Shown: positions 8,200 through 17,920, numbered from the stretch's first letter. The stretch: DNA of 64,000 nucleotides from Shewanella polaris (GCF_006385555.1 NZ_CP041036.1:4464001-4528000); one strand, 5' to 3'. The notes: generated by a model not told the origin, from the sequence alone. Numbers and translations are program-made.

Positions 8200-9858
8200 T
8201 TAAACGTGTTTGTTCGCTTCTGGAACAAGCACATTTAATGAAGTGGGTTTGACTTTAATACACAGATCTTCCGACTCAAATAACTCACCATCAATCACAT
8301 ACTGGCATGTCGAATCCGTGTTTAAATAGATTGTTTTCGCTTGCTTATGATGAATTCGACTCGCTTGACTGTCTTTACCTTCACGATCGCCAGTTAATCC
8401 TGCAAATAATAACTCGGTCATACTTAATAACTGTTGTGGCGATGTCTCGCTCGATTCAATCCAGGTAATATCTAACAAACCATCGCTAATATTGGGTTCA
8501 CCATTACCTAGCGCTAACACACTGGTAAAAGGTGCTGCATTAGCAATCACCAGACTTGTAGTGTTAATCACCTGAATATCACCACCATCGATCTGTACTC
8601 TCATCGATAATGGCTGATTTTCGTCTATAGCCTCCCACAAACCATTAAGGTAGGCTAATTGTCCTAAATTATTTTTTTGTTCACGGTCTGCTTTTTGAAT
8701 CATCTTCTGCTCAAAACCTAATCCCGCCAGCAATAACATTAAGTTATTATTGCAGGTTGCCGTATCAATACGTTGATGATGACCTTGAATTAAAATATCG
8801 AGCGCTTGTGCAACAGGTACAAATTTACTGGTTATGCCAAACAAGGTATGACTCAATGCATTGGTGGTTCCCATTGGAATAATACCTAAGTAAATATCAG
8901 TATCGACAATCACTGATGCCACTTCATTTACCGTACCATCACCGCCACAGGCCACTATAATATCTGCGCCTTTTTGCTTGGCTTGTTCGGCTAATTGCAC
9001 CGCAGACTTATCTTTAGTGGTATACAAGACTTCAAGCTGAAAGTAGTCCGACAACGTTTGGATTATGTGGTCAGCTTCATCATGCCATTTACCACCACCC
9101 GATACTGGATTAACAATTAACCAAGCACGTTTGTGAATATTAATTTTTTGCTGACTATGCATTTTTTCTATAGCGGCCAATTGCCATTTATTTAATCGTG
9201 CCGTTTGGCGAATACTATTGATGGATTTAAGCACATCATTAACATCCCGATTTTTCTCACGACACACTAAATAAGCCGCTAACACCAACACCGAACGCCC
9301 TCTTCCTAACGCACAATGCACCACTACATTTTTACCGCTACTGACTTGGCTGTGTAACCAATTAATGGCTTGATTTAACTGCGCGACGGTCGGCACGCTG
9401 TGATCTAAAATAGGAATATTTAAATAGGCAATATTTTCATCCATCAAGGTCCACTCAAGTGCATCAAATTCAGCAGTAACATCCAAAATTGCGTCAATGT
9501 TTTCATGCTTAAGTTGATCAATATCGCTGGGAAACAATCGGCATGCTAAATACAACTGCTTATCTATTTTTTGGATTGCGGGTACTTTGTCGTGTTTTCT
9601 CGCCCAAGCGTTATACAGCTGGGAACCCATTAAAAATGGAATAAAACTCCAACTGATATACCAAGGAATACTGCCATCTTGGCTTTTTCGGAAAATGCCT
9701 GCGCTATTAAACCAATAAGCTGAACTCACCAGCCCCAAGGATAATGCAATCCAAGCAAAAATAACCTTAAGTAATATATAAGGAAGCGCCACAAAAAAGC
9801 ACAAAGCCAATAACGCGCCAACAGTATAGTAATATTTAATATGAATACGGGTTAGCAT
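8200..9858 (-). CDS. Dual-specificity phosphatase fused to diacylglycerol kinase-like domain
   Basis: A 552-residue fusion. Two to three membrane helices occupy roughly residues 10-55. A dual-specificity or tyrosine phosphatase domain follows, with the P-loop HCALGRGRS (Cys182, Arg188). From about residue 245 comes a YegS/DAGK-type lipid kinase domain with NPVSGGGK and the nucleotide motif GGDGT (305-309). The family suggests membrane lipid phosphorylation coupled to phosphate removal from a lipid or protein; the true substrate is unknown. The start at 9858 is supported by AGGAGGACCACC directly before ATG, so the 29 codons upstream are not coding. It is convergent with the sigma-54 activator, with 30 bases between stops. 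Confidence 0.88.
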   Translation of the reverse strand: MLTRIHIKYYYTVGALLALCFFVALPYILLKVIFAWIALSLGLVSSAYWFNSAGIFRKSQDGSIPWYISWSFIPFLMGSQLYNAWARKHDKVPAIQKIDKQLYLACRLFPSDIDQLKHENIDAILDVTAEFDALEWTLMDENIAYLNIPILDHSVPTVAQLNQAINWLHSQVSSGKNVVVHCALGRGRSVLVLAAYLVCREKNRDVNDVLKSINSIRQTARLNKWQLAAIEKMHSQQKINIHKRAWLIVNPVSGGGKWHDEADHIIQTLSDYFQLEVLYTTKDKSAVQLAEQAKQKGADIIVACGGDGTVNEVASVIVDTDIYLGIIPMGTTNALSHTLFGITSKFVPVAQALDILIQGHHQRIDTATCNNNLMLLLAGLGFEQKMIQKADREQKNNLGQLAYLNGLWEAIDENQPLSMRVQIDGGDIQVINTTSLVIANAAPFTSVLALGNGEPNISDGLLDITWIESSETSPQQLLSMTELLFAGLTGDREGKDSQASRIHHKQAKTIYLNTDSTCQYVIDGELFESEDLCIKVKPTSLNVLVPEANKHV

Positions 9859-10073
9859 GGTGGTCCTCCTGTTGAAAAAAAGCAGCACATGCGTGCTGCT
9901 TAGGTTAATACATATCCTAATAACTATCTGGTTACTCCGCAGCAATCAGTCAAACTTTTCACTTCGAATTGCATTGATTTATATAGGCATTACCCTAACG
10001 ATATTAATGCATTTTCAATAGAGAACTTAACGACTTTCAACGAATAAAATAGTTAATTTGATTGGTATAATGC

Positions 10074-10268
10074 TTAACAGTCAGGATCTTCTGCTTTCAT
10101 ACCTTCTTTAACATCTTCACATGCATCTTCAACTGCATTACCAGCATCTTGGATCATTTCATCCACTTTCTCGCCTGCATTTTCAGCTTTGTTATCTGAA
10201 CATGCTGATAAACCAGCCGTTAAAAACACCATTAAACTTGCCATTGTTAGTAATTTTAATAATTTCAT
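10074..10268 (-). CDS. Small lipoprotein of unknown function
   Basis: A 64-residue predicted lipoprotein with signal peptide MKLLKLLTMASLMVFL and lipobox LSAC. The acidic mature part (repeated D/E with A) contains VEDACEDVKEG, so two more Cys near the end could form a disulfide. GGAG stands 6 bases before the ATG at 10268; the ATG two codons upstream touches that motif and is less likely. The small size and acidic helix recall entericidin-like or stress lipoproteins, but I cannot name the family. Confidence 0.7.
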   Translation of the reverse strand: MKLLKLLTMASLMVFLTAGLSACSDNKAENAGEKVDEMIQDAGNAVEDACEDVKEGMKAEDPDC

Positions 10269-10347
10269 ATTCATCTCCAGGATGATGGTTGTAATCGAAT
10301 AAACTTGTTTAAGTAGCCTCAACTCTGATTAAGAGATGAGGTAAATA

Positions 10348-10524
10348 CTATGCTCGGGGAGCTTTTCCTCGAATTGCATTGGCTACTAACGAAATCACTA
10401 GCAACACAATAAAAATAAAGAAAATAATTTTCGCGATGCCTGCTGCTGCACCTGCAATACCGGTAAAACCAAATAGACCCGCTATAACGGCTATAACTAA
10501 AAACATTAATGTCCAGCCCAACAT
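10348..10524 (-). CDS. DUF1328 small membrane protein (YtjA-like)
   Basis: A 58-residue hydrophobic protein beginning [16 protein letters not shown]. Two membrane helices are separated by [15 protein letters not shown], the signature of the DUF1328/UPF0391 family (E. coli YtjA). AAGGAGG lies five bases before the ATG, an excellent ribosome site. The family is widely induced with envelope or osmotic stress, but the molecular role is unknown. It sits just upstream of the small lipoprotein on the same strand, so the two may be co-expressed. Confidence 0.85.
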   Translation of the reverse strand: MLGWTLMFLVIAVIAGLFGFTGIAGAAAGIAKIIFFIFIVLLVISLVANAIRGKAPRA

Positions 10525-10851
10525 AAAAACCTCCTTGGTGTACGGTTTACATTGTGATGTGTATTGAATTTACGCTGAAGATTTATACAAATATCTTATC
10601 TCTATCGTAAAAACGAACGATTCACACCACGACTATGTATTAGTTAAAGCCAACATCGTGCCAACTTTAACAAAACGTTATAAGACCATGATTTTTAGAT
10701 ATTTTAAATTTAAGGTAAGAAAATCAGTAATGAGGAAGCCATAGACGAGCAGGCAATTTTTACCGATGATACGGTAAGAGTTTCAGGCTACCACACCACC
10801 GTAGCGAAATATCGATAAGTAAACAAAAATGCATCTAGTGGCTGTAATGGT
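10525..10851. other. Spacer between DUF1328 gene and arsJ
   Basis: No gene recognised. It holds the ribosome site and presumably the promoter of the DUF1328 gene. A small hairpin (TTACCG-ATGATA-CGGTAA, near 10761-10778) lies downstream of arsJ but has no T run in the arsJ direction, so I do not call it a terminator. Confidence 0.5.
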
Positions 10852-12075
10852 TTACCCTTTATGAGGCAACTTAAGTGAAATTAAAGCTGCCAGTGCTACA
10901 AAGCCACTGGATATCCACAAGCAGGCTTCTAATCCATAGGCTTGATACACCCAACCAGACAGTACAGTTCCAATAAGCCGCCCCATGGCATTAGCCATAT
11001 AGTAAAAGCCCACATCCAGCGACACGCCATCACTGCCGGCATAGCTAACAATTAGGTAGCTATGCAGTGATGAGTTAATCGCAAATACCACACCAAACAC
11101 TAATAAGCCGATAACGACACTTTCCAGCACATAAAAATCTGCATGTAGCGCCACTGCAATCGCGGCGGGAATGAGCAATAAGTAAGTTGCCCATGCAAAT
11201 GCAGCTCGGCCGCTCGGTACTTTGCCCTGTCGTTTACCGGTGAAATAAGGTGCAACAGATTGCACCACACCATAACCAATCACCCAGCTAGCCATAAAGC
11301 TGCCGACCCACCAATGATCCCAGCCAAAGGTTGTGGCTAAAAATACCGGTAATGCCACCACAAACCATACATCTCTGGCGCCAAACAAAAACATTCGCGC
11401 CGCCGACAATAAGTTAATAGCCCGGCTTTTAGAAAAAATATCTTTGAATTTTGGTTTATTTTTCGCTTTGCCTAAGTCATCTTTTAAGGTCACTAAACTA
11501 CATAACCATACAATGCCTAATAGTGAAGCCATTAAGATAATGGCGCCTCTAAATCCTAAGCTTGTGAGCAATACGCCACCTAAAAAGAAACCAATCCCTT
11601 TTAAGGCATTTTTAGAGCCCGTTAACAACGCCACCCATTGGTAAAGCTTACCCTCGGCATCTGCCGGCACCAGCGTTTTAATGGCACTTTTGGCACTCAT
11701 TTTATTTAAATCTTTGGCAATTCCCGACAAGGCTTGCGCTGCCATAACATAAACGACAGTCAACATGTCTGCGGGTACGGTAAGCATAGTTAACGCCACT
11801 ATTTGCAGACCTAAGCCAATATTCATAGTGTTATTTAGGCCAAGCTTTGCGCCTAACCAACCACCAACAAGATTAGTGACGACACCAAAAATCTCATAAA
11901 ACAAAAACAACATCGCAATATTTAACGGGCTGTAACCCAATTGATGGAAATACAACACCACCAGCATACGCAAAGCACCATCGGTTAAGGTAAATGCCCA
12001 GTAATTACCGGTGATCAGTAAGTACTGTTTTATCGATGGTGATAAGGAACGCAATGAATCCAACCCCATAAGCAT
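10852..12075 (-). CDS. arsJ: ArsJ, 1-arseno-3-phosphoglycerate efflux MFS transporter
   Basis: A 407-residue major facilitator with about 12 membrane helices. Its identity rests on context: it directly follows a GAPDH gene inside an arsenic operon, the diagnostic arsJ-gapdh pair. In that pathway GAPDH adds arsenate to glyceraldehyde-3-phosphate, giving 1-arseno-3-phosphoglycerate. ArsJ exports this product, and it then breaks down to arsenate outside. The ATG at 12075 overlaps the GAPDH stop (TAATG), implying translational coupling. A second ATG two codons later is better spaced from AAGGA and may be the true start. It is the last gene of the operon. Confidence 0.88.
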   Translation of the reverse strand: MLMGLDSLRSLSPSIKQYLLITGNYWAFTLTDGALRMLVVLYFHQLGYSPLNIAMLFLFYEIFGVVTNLVGGWLGAKLGLNNTMNIGLGLQIVALTMLTVPADMLTVVYVMAAQALSGIAKDLNKMSAKSAIKTLVPADAEGKLYQWVALLTGSKNALKGIGFFLGGVLLTSLGFRGAIILMASLLGIVWLCSLVTLKDDLGKAKNKPKFKDIFSKSRAINLLSAARMFLFGARDVWFVVALPVFLATTFGWDHWWVGSFMASWVIGYGVVQSVAPYFTGKRQGKVPSGRAAFAWATYLLLIPAAIAVALHADFYVLESVVIGLLVFGVVFAINSSLHSYLIVSYAGSDGVSLDVGFYYMANAMGRLIGTVLSGWVYQAYGLEACLWISSGFVALAALISLKLPHKG

Positions 12076-13085
12076 TATTCCTTATCTGCTAAGCCGACTT
12101 TGCGGGCAAGCTCAGCGGTACGATTAGCGTATCCCCACTCGTTGTCATACCACACATACAGTTTCACTTGGGTGTCATTCACCACCATGGTTGATAAGGC
12201 ATCAATAATGCTTGAACGCGGGTCGGTTTTATAATCTACCGACACTAATGGTCGTTCTTCATAACCCATAATGCCCTGCAGTTCAGTATCAGCAGCTTGC
12301 TTCAATAGTTGGTTTACTTCTTCAACCGTTGTTCCACGAGCCACTTCAAATACGCAATCGGTCAGTGACGCATTGGCTAACGGCACCCGTATCGCATGGC
12401 CGTTTAACTTGCCTTTTAGCTCTGGGAAAATATGGGTAATCGCGGTAGCCGAACCAGTGGTGGTTGGTATTAAACTAATGCCACACGCACGGGCGCGACG
12501 TAAGTCTTTGTGGGGAGCATCTAGAATAGTTTGAGTATTGGTAATATCGTGGATCGTGGTCATTGAGCCATGCTTAATACCTATCTTTTCATGAATCACT
12601 TTTACCACTGGCGCCAAACAGTTGGTGGTACACGACGCTGCGGTCACGATTGGATGAATGGCTTTGTCGTATAAATCATCGTTTACGCCCATCACAATAT
12701 TGAGTACACCGTCTTCTTTTACTGGCGCAGTTACCACAACCCGTTTTACACCTTGATCTAAATAAGCTTGTAGCAAGGCTTTAGTTTTTATCTTGCCAGA
12801 GGCTTCAATCACCACATCACATTTTGACCAATCGGTGTCTTGGGTGGCCATGTTACGGCTGCAAGGAATAGCTTTACCCTTAATCACAATGGCATCACCA
12901 TCATGTGTCGCCTCATGGTGCCAACGACCATGGACTGAATCAAAAGTCATTAAATGTGCCAGCGTGGCTGCATCACCAGCAGGATCGTTAATATGCACAA
13001 TTTCTACATCGTCCCAATCATACGCCGCGCGCATTGATAAACGTCCCATACGGCCAAAACCGTTAATGCCTATTTTTATCGTCAT
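12075..13085 (-). CDS. ArsJ-associated glyceraldehyde-3-phosphate dehydrogenase
   Basis: A full-length 336-residue GAPDH. The Rossmann start is INGFGRMGR, with an NDPAG stretch (around residues 33-37) at the NAD-ribose position. The catalytic ASCTTNC gives nucleophile Cys152, with a His in the TTIHDIT region. Its place between a phosphatase and arsJ, as part of the ars operon, argues that it is the arsenate-dedicated paralogue producing 1-arseno-3-phosphoglycerate rather than the housekeeping glycolytic enzyme. AGGA lies 7 bases before the ATG. Confidence 0.92.
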   Translation of the reverse strand: MTIKIGINGFGRMGRLSMRAAYDWDDVEIVHINDPAGDAATLAHLMTFDSVHGRWHHEATHDGDAIVIKGKAIPCSRNMATQDTDWSKCDVVIEASGKIKTKALLQAYLDQGVKRVVVTAPVKEDGVLNIVMGVNDDLYDKAIHPIVTAASCTTNCLAPVVKVIHEKIGIKHGSMTTIHDITNTQTILDAPHKDLRRARACGISLIPTTTGSATAITHIFPELKGKLNGHAIRVPLANASLTDCVFEVARGTTVEEVNQLLKQAADTELQGIMGYEERPLVSVDYKTDPRSSIIDALSTMVVNDTQVKLYVWYDNEWGYANRTAELARKVGLADKE

Positions 13086-13146
13086 AATATTGTCCTAAGC
13101 TTACTCTCATTTTTAAGTCGTAATATCAAAGGCTAGTCACTAAATA

Positions 13147-13641
13147 CTAACCATTAAATGCATCAAAATATTCACGTTGAACTGGATGAGCCAACGCCTT
13201 GGGTCGTAGAGCTTGCACTGCATTAATGACTTTATTTTTAGGCCAGCCTAAGCTTGCTAATATCAGACCAATCACCAACCCCGTGCGGCCCGAACCACCT
13301 TTGCAATGCACTGCTATAGTGCCTTGGTCATTTAACAATTTAATAATCTGGGTTTTATGAGCTAACCACTGAATTTCAAACTCTTGTCCTGGCGCTGCAT
13401 CGTCAGCAATGGGCAGTTGAGCCCAGATAATGTTCTGTATGGTACATTCTGTGGGTAAATCCTCCGCTTCATTGCGCACTATTTCATCATCGAACATCAA
13501 AGTGATTAGCATTTTTGTACCAGCCGCCTTCAATGTGGCAATTGATGCCTCGACGGCTTCATCTTTAGTGCCTGGACACGGAGTAAAAATTAGCTTAGCA
13601 CCATTTTCTAACGTTAAAACATCATAAGGATGAGGTTGCAT
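13147..13641 (-). CDS. Dual-specificity/tyrosine phosphatase in the ars operon
   Basis: A 164-residue single-domain protein with the phosphatase P-loop VHCKGGSGRTG (Cys113, Arg119), in the style of CDKN3-like or Tyr phosphatases. GGAG with good spacing precedes the ATG. It lies between acr3 and GAPDH on the same strand with short gaps, so it is probably part of the arsenic operon. Its role there is not established. The P-loop is chemically able to bind arsenate as a phosphate analogue, but it lacks the resolving Cys pair seen in the ArsC domain of the neighbouring fusion, so arsenate reduction is uncertain. Confidence 0.82.
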   Translation of the reverse strand: MQPHPYDVLTLENGAKLIFTPCPGTKDEAVEASIATLKAAGTKMLITLMFDDEIVRNEAEDLPTECTIQNIIWAQLPIADDAAPGQEFEIQWLAHKTQIIKLLNDQGTIAVHCKGGSGRTGLVIGLILASLGWPKNKVINAVQALRPKALAHPVQREYFDAFNG

Positions 13642-13716
13642 GGTTAACTCCGAAAAGTAACTTTAAAAAATTTTCAATAAATTGATTAATAAAACTGAAC
13701 TCGTAAAACGACTAAA

Positions 13717-14736
13717 TCAGTGGTTAAACCAATGTTGAGTTCGATTAATAATGGCCACTAGCGACAACATCACTGGCACTTCAACTAATACCCCAACCAC
13801 TGTAGCCAACGCGGCTCCTGAATGCAGCCCGAAAAGTGATATCGCCACGGCCACAGCCAGTTCGAAAAAGTTAGAGGTACCAATCAAACAGGCTGGAGCA
13901 GCAATGTTATGTTTTAATTTAAGCCATTTAGCTGCTATATACGCAATAATAAAAATGCCATAAGTTTGAATAATCAAAGGCACAGCTATTAAGCCAATGG
14001 TTTTAGGATCTGACACAATGACCTTGGCCTGAAAACCAAACAGCAACACCACTGTGGCAAGTAAACCGATAATCGACCATGGTTTTAAGGTGGCCAAAAA
14101 TGAGTTAACTGCGGCTAATCCATGGCGGCGATTAAGCAAGTAACGTGTTGTCACACCAGCAATCAGAGGCAATAGCACATACAACACCACAGAGATCAGC
14201 AAGGTTTCCCAAGGCACCTGAATATCGCTCACGCCAAGTAATAATGCAGTGATTGGTGCAAAGGCAAAAATCATAATTACATCATTAACCGACACTTGTA
14301 CCAAGGTGTAATTCGCATCTCCTTTGGTTAGTTGTGACCACACAAACACCATCGCAGTACATGGCGCAACACCTAATAAAATCATCCCTGCGATATATTC
14401 TTGGGCAGATGCAGGGTCAACCATGTCAGCAAACAACACTTTAAAAAACAACCATCCTAATGCCGCCATGGTAAAGGGTTTAATTAACCAATTAATAACC
14501 ACGGTCAGTAATAGTCCCTTGGGATTTCGACCAACATCTTTTATGGAAGAAAAATCAATTTGCACCATCATTGGGTAAATCATCACCCAAATAAACACCG
14601 CTACCACCAAGTTAACGTGGGCGATTTCAAGGTTAGCTATAACTTGAAAGATATCGGGCTGCCATAAACCTAACAACACCCCAGCCAACATACTTAAGCC
14701 AACCCATACCGATAAAAACCGTTCAAACATTCCCAT
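13717..14736 (-). CDS. acr3: Acr3-type arsenite efflux permease
   Basis: A 340-residue, about ten-helix membrane protein of the ACR3/BASS fold. It has the conserved [12 protein letters not shown] segment containing the essential Cys of Acr3, and a second motif ([16 protein letters not shown]) typical of the family. It extrudes arsenite by proton-motive force. The start at 14736 (MGMFERF) is chosen because GGAG lies seven bases upstream; the longer frame would begin inside the spacer after arsR. It is the second gene of the operon, following the ArsC-ArsR fusion by about 64 bases. Confidence 0.93.
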   Translation of the reverse strand: MGMFERFLSVWVGLSMLAGVLLGLWQPDIFQVIANLEIAHVNLVVAVFIWVMIYPMMVQIDFSSIKDVGRNPKGLLLTVVINWLIKPFTMAALGWLFFKVLFADMVDPASAQEYIAGMILLGVAPCTAMVFVWSQLTKGDANYTLVQVSVNDVIMIFAFAPITALLLGVSDIQVPWETLLISVVLYVLLPLIAGVTTRYLLNRRHGLAAVNSFLATLKPWSIIGLLATVVLLFGFQAKVIVSDPKTIGLIAVPLIIQTYGIFIIAYIAAKWLKLKHNIAAPACLIGTSNFFELAVAVAISLFGLHSGAALATVVGVLVEVPVMLSLVAIINRTQHWFNH

Positions 14737-14800
14737 AGCAAGACTCCAAACAATGAGGGTACAACACAAAAATATTAATCATGTTTTTTACAACACAGCA

Positions 14801-15637
14801 TTAACGACAAAAACTCACCTTGTTCGGTCTATTTTGCATAATGTCTAACCGCTCTAATGGCGACATAATCAACCCAAGATTGTTTTCAGTGGTTTCTGCT
14901 ATTACTGATTTGGCCCATAGAGGTAAGTTAGGATTGATACGATAAAACACCCATTGGCCGTGTTTTCTGTCGCTAATAATTGCCGCCTTTTTTAACAAGG
15001 CTAAATTGCGCGACACTTTAGGTTGGCTCTCTTCATTCAACGCTTCCATCAGCTCGCACACACACAGTTCACCGTGGTAATGGGCTAACATGATGCTTTT
15101 TAAGCGAATGTCATCGGTAAGGCATTTATAAAATGTAACAGGATCGAAATCGGTTAATCGTTCTGGGACAGATTGATTGTGATCTTCGATTTTTGTCTCG
15201 ATGGCAATCTCATTAGAGGCCTTGGAAGTGACTTTATTTTCCACCAGCAAAAACATCGACAAACGATTGTTAAGCTCGGTCATGGTGCTTGAAAATGGAT
15301 GATTGCCTTTACGGGTTTTAGGATCGGGGAAATCCCACGCCAATTGTTTACCAGCACCAGGGTAACTTCGACATTCAGTATTAGCTTTTTCACAAAGGGT
15401 AATCACATAATCAAACTGTCTACCGTTAAACGTTTGCACGCTTTTAGACACTAAACCTCGGGTATCAGCACCAAAACGCGCTATAGCATCAATGGCTCGG
15501 CTATCGACTTCTTCAGGGTGAGTTCCTGCGCTAAACGCATCAAATTGATCTGCGGCTTTATTTCTTAACAAGGCTTCTGCCATTTGAGATCGCGCAGAGT
15601 TACCCGTACATAAGAACAACACACTTTTCTTTTTCAT
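14801..15637 (-). CDS. ArsC-ArsR fusion: arsenate reductase with ArsR repressor domain
   Basis: A 278-residue two-domain protein. Residues 1-132 are a low-molecular-weight phosphatase-type arsenate reductase with P-loop LCTGNSARS. Its Cys10, Cys82 and Cys89 match the positions of the thioredoxin-coupled S. aureus ArsC. After a linker, residues about 165-260 are an ArsR/SmtB winged helix with the metalloid-binding ELCVCEL (Cys192, Cys194). It reduces arsenate, then senses the arsenite product and derepresses the operon. The start at 15637 is favoured by AGGTG at suitable spacing. It is first in the operon, preceded by an operator-like inverted repeat at 15675-15694. Confidence 0.92.
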   Translation of the reverse strand: MKKKSVLFLCTGNSARSQMAEALLRNKAADQFDAFSAGTHPEEVDSRAIDAIARFGADTRGLVSKSVQTFNGRQFDYVITLCEKANTECRSYPGAGKQLAWDFPDPKTRKGNHPFSSTMTELNNRLSMFLLVENKVTSKASNEIAIETKIEDHNQSVPERLTDFDPVTFYKCLTDDIRLKSIMLAHYHGELCVCELMEALNEESQPKVSRNLALLKKAAIISDRKHGQWVFYRINPNLPLWAKSVIAETTENNLGLIMSPLERLDIMQNRPNKVSFCR

Positions 15638-15674
15638 TGATGGCACACCTAGCAAGAATATGCCAACAACTATA

Positions 15675-15694
15675 TATATGATTATTTACATATA
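15675..15694. promoter_or_regulatory. Candidate ArsR operator of the ars operon
   Basis: Inverted repeat TATATG - 8 bases - CATATA, placed 38 bases upstream of the ArsC-ArsR start. The spacing and AT-rich symmetry fit ArsR-family operators, which overlap promoters. Confidence 0.55.
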
Positions 15695-15758
15695 CAAGCA
15701 AAGAAAGGAAAAAACCTGTTTATATTATTAAATATAAACAGGAACGATTTAAGCGACT

Positions 15759-16622
15759 TTAGTGCTTATCTAGCCAATCCAACGCTAATGGCCACAAGGC
15801 TTGAGATTTACTGCTAAAAAACTTCATATGACCGATTTCTGATAACCCATGTTCACTTGGCGTTAGGGTTAAGGTTTGACCATTAAGTTTAGGAAACACC
15901 GACATCATGTCTGCTACGTTGGCATTATTGGCAATATCATCATCCACCGCATTCACCCACAATGACGGTAAAGTCAGTTCGTTATAACAATGTTGATGCA
16001 CCGTTTTACCAAAAGCCGTTTTGACATAACCTTGGCCGTTACACCATTGCTGCCATTGTTTGGCTACGCTCTTTGGCAGTGGCTCTCCCATACCCAGCCA
16101 CTGAGACTTAGTATGACCAAACATCGCATTACTTAACGGAATAAAAAAGTTCATAAAAAAATGCGCTTGAACTAAATAGGCCAACTTCATATTTGTTAGC
16201 TGACCAGAAGAACATGCAAAATTGAACATTGAACTAATGTCCATTGCATTATGCATTAATCCTATTAGTTGGCCACCAGCACTGTGGCCCATCAAATGGT
16301 ATTTAGTTTGCGGAAATATCTGTTGTAAACATTCCAGCACCGCTGGCATGTCTTTTTCGCCCCAACACTGCAACGATGCAGCATTTTGAGCAATTGGCCC
16401 GGTTGATGAGCCACCAATACCTCGGTTATCAAACGTAATAACGCCATAATCATTATTAGCAAGGTAGTTAGCAAAACTAGCGTAAAACAGTCTTTTAATC
16501 CCTGTAGCAGGCGCCATCATCACCGCACCTTTCACTGTGCTAGTGGGCTGATAAACGGAGGCAGCAAGTGATTCACCGTCGCTGCATGTTATTGTTATTT
16601 GCTTTACATTTTGCAGACTCAT
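15759..16622 (-). CDS. Alpha/beta hydrolase, probable esterase/lipase type
   Basis: A 287-residue cytoplasmic alpha/beta-hydrolase. Visible motifs are the nucleophile elbow GHSAGG (Ser114), a DNRGIGGS oxyanion-side segment, and a C-terminal His in the SEHGLSE region, with an Asp before it (NAVDDDIANN). No signal peptide is seen. It is often annotated as a serine aminopeptidase-like S33 or thioesterase-like hydrolase, but the substrate is unknown. It stands alone between the ars operon and the ribokinase gene. Confidence 0.75.
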   Translation of the reverse strand: MSLQNVKQITITCSDGESLAASVYQPTSTVKGAVMMAPATGIKRLFYASFANYLANNDYGVITFDNRGIGGSSTGPIAQNAASLQCWGEKDMPAVLECLQQIFPQTKYHLMGHSAGGQLIGLMHNAMDISSMFNFACSSGQLTNMKLAYLVQAHFFMNFFIPLSNAMFGHTKSQWLGMGEPLPKSVAKQWQQWCNGQGYVKTAFGKTVHQHCYNELTLPSLWVNAVDDDIANNANVADMMSVFPKLNGQTLTLTPSEHGLSEIGHMKFFSSKSQALWPLALDWLDKH

Positions 16623-16808
16623 CGTGTTGTCATCACACCTATTTGGGGTTAATCAATATTACCTATATGCCAAAGTAACAGATATTGTCATACAGGCAAT
16701 AAAACCGTCTATTCATGTCAAACTGAAATATTAAACGGAAATGCTATGTTTGATTTAAGACCATAAAACATAGCAACAAGTGTGTTGTCGTCAATCCACA
16801 AATAGTCA

Positions 16809-17717
16809 TTAAATTAATTCTTTTCTATATGGAATACTACTTTGTGCCCCATGGCGGGTGACGGCAATAGATGATGCTTTATTGGCAAATTCGACAGCGT
16901 CTTTTATGCTTTTGCCTTCATCTAATGCCACCATTAATGCGCCATTAAAAGTGTCTCCAGCGGCTACAGTATCAACTGCGCAAACAGTGGGAGCTGGAAT
17001 AATTTGCCCTTGGCCTTGTTCGCTTAGGTAAGCCCCTTTGCTGCCAAGCGTAATGATGACGATATTGATACCTTGCTGATGAAGATACTCTGCTGCTTTT
17101 GATGCGCTTTGTTGATCGATAACCTCAATTCCGCTTAATGCCAAAGCTTCTGTTTCGTTAGGGGTGATAATATCGATTAAGCTCAATACATCATGACTAA
17201 GTTTCGCTGCGGGGGCGGGGTTTAGAATGGTTGTGCAATGATATTGTTTGGCCAGTGTTAATGCCTGCTGCACACTATCAATAGGCGTTTCTAGTTGAAT
17301 CAACATGTAATCAGCTTGAGCAAATAATGCTTGTTGTTGCTGAATATGTTGAGCAGACAAATAGGCATTAGCGCCAGGAACCACCCCAATACTGTTTTCG
17401 CCATGTTGGTTAACAAAAATCACCGCAGTGCCAGTGCTTTGATTGGCAATCTCATAACAGCCGCTTAAATCGATACCATCAGCGGCCCAAGTTTTTCGCA
17501 TTGTTGCTGCATTGCTATCGTCACCAAGAGCACTGATAAAATAGATATTTTGGTCAGCATTACGTAATCGTGCCGCTGCAACCGCTTGGTTTGCGCCTTT
17601 TCCGCCCAATTCTAGTCGATATTGCTGACTGATTAAGGTTTGCCCTGCTTGGGGTAATTCATCAAATGTTAAAACATGGTCGGCATTGGCACTACCAACA
17701 ACTAATAAAGTACTCAT
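16809..17717 (-). CDS. rbsK: Ribokinase
   Basis: A 302-residue PfkB-family sugar kinase phosphorylating ribose to ribose-5-phosphate. Visible motifs are the N-terminal NADHV, the first signature GGKGANQAVAAARL, and the C-terminal DTVAAGDTFNGAL with the catalytic Asp. It lies downstream of the nucleoside hydrolase on the same strand, a sensible pairing because that enzyme releases ribose from nucleosides. A perfect 9-bp inverted repeat lies just before the AAGGAT ribosome site. Confidence 0.93.
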   Translation of the reverse strand: MSTLLVVGSANADHVLTFDELPQAGQTLISQQYRLELGGKGANQAVAAARLRNADQNIYFISALGDDSNAATMRKTWAADGIDLSGCYEIANQSTGTAVIFVNQHGENSIGVVPGANAYLSAQHIQQQQALFAQADYMLIQLETPIDSVQQALTLAKQYHCTTILNPAPAAKLSHDVLSLIDIITPNETEALALSGIEVIDQQSASKAAEYLHQQGINIVIITLGSKGAYLSEQGQGQIIPAPTVCAVDTVAAGDTFNGALMVALDEGKSIKDAVEFANKASSIAVTRHGAQSSIPYRKELI

Positions 17718-17730
17718 GGATATCCTTAGT

Positions 17731-17753
17731 TGCCATGCAAGAACTGCATGGCA
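17731..17753. promoter_or_regulatory. Perfect 9-bp inverted repeat in the rbsK leader
   Basis: TGCCATGCA - 5 bases - TGCATGGCA, 14 bases upstream of the rbsK start. It may be an operator for a ribose regulator or an mRNA hairpin next to the ribosome site. Confidence 0.5.
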
Positions 17754-17920
17754 TGAGTTAACCAGGGCTGCTGATCATTCAAGGTTGTTTTTGCAGCGAA
17801 TTGTTGGCCCATAATTAAAATTATGAGTTACAAGGCTGAGGCTTTATGGTGTCGTTATTCTACAAAAAAAGCTGACAACACAGTAAAAACGATCAACAAA
17901 TGCTGCCCGAAGGGTTCAGC

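Noticed and set aside
10379..10567. 62-codon plus-strand frame
   Set aside because: It is antisense to the DUF1328 gene, which has a strong ribosome site and a family signature.
10761..10778. TTACCG/CGGTAA hairpin as arsJ terminator
   Set aside because: No T run follows it in the arsJ direction, so intrinsic termination is not supported.
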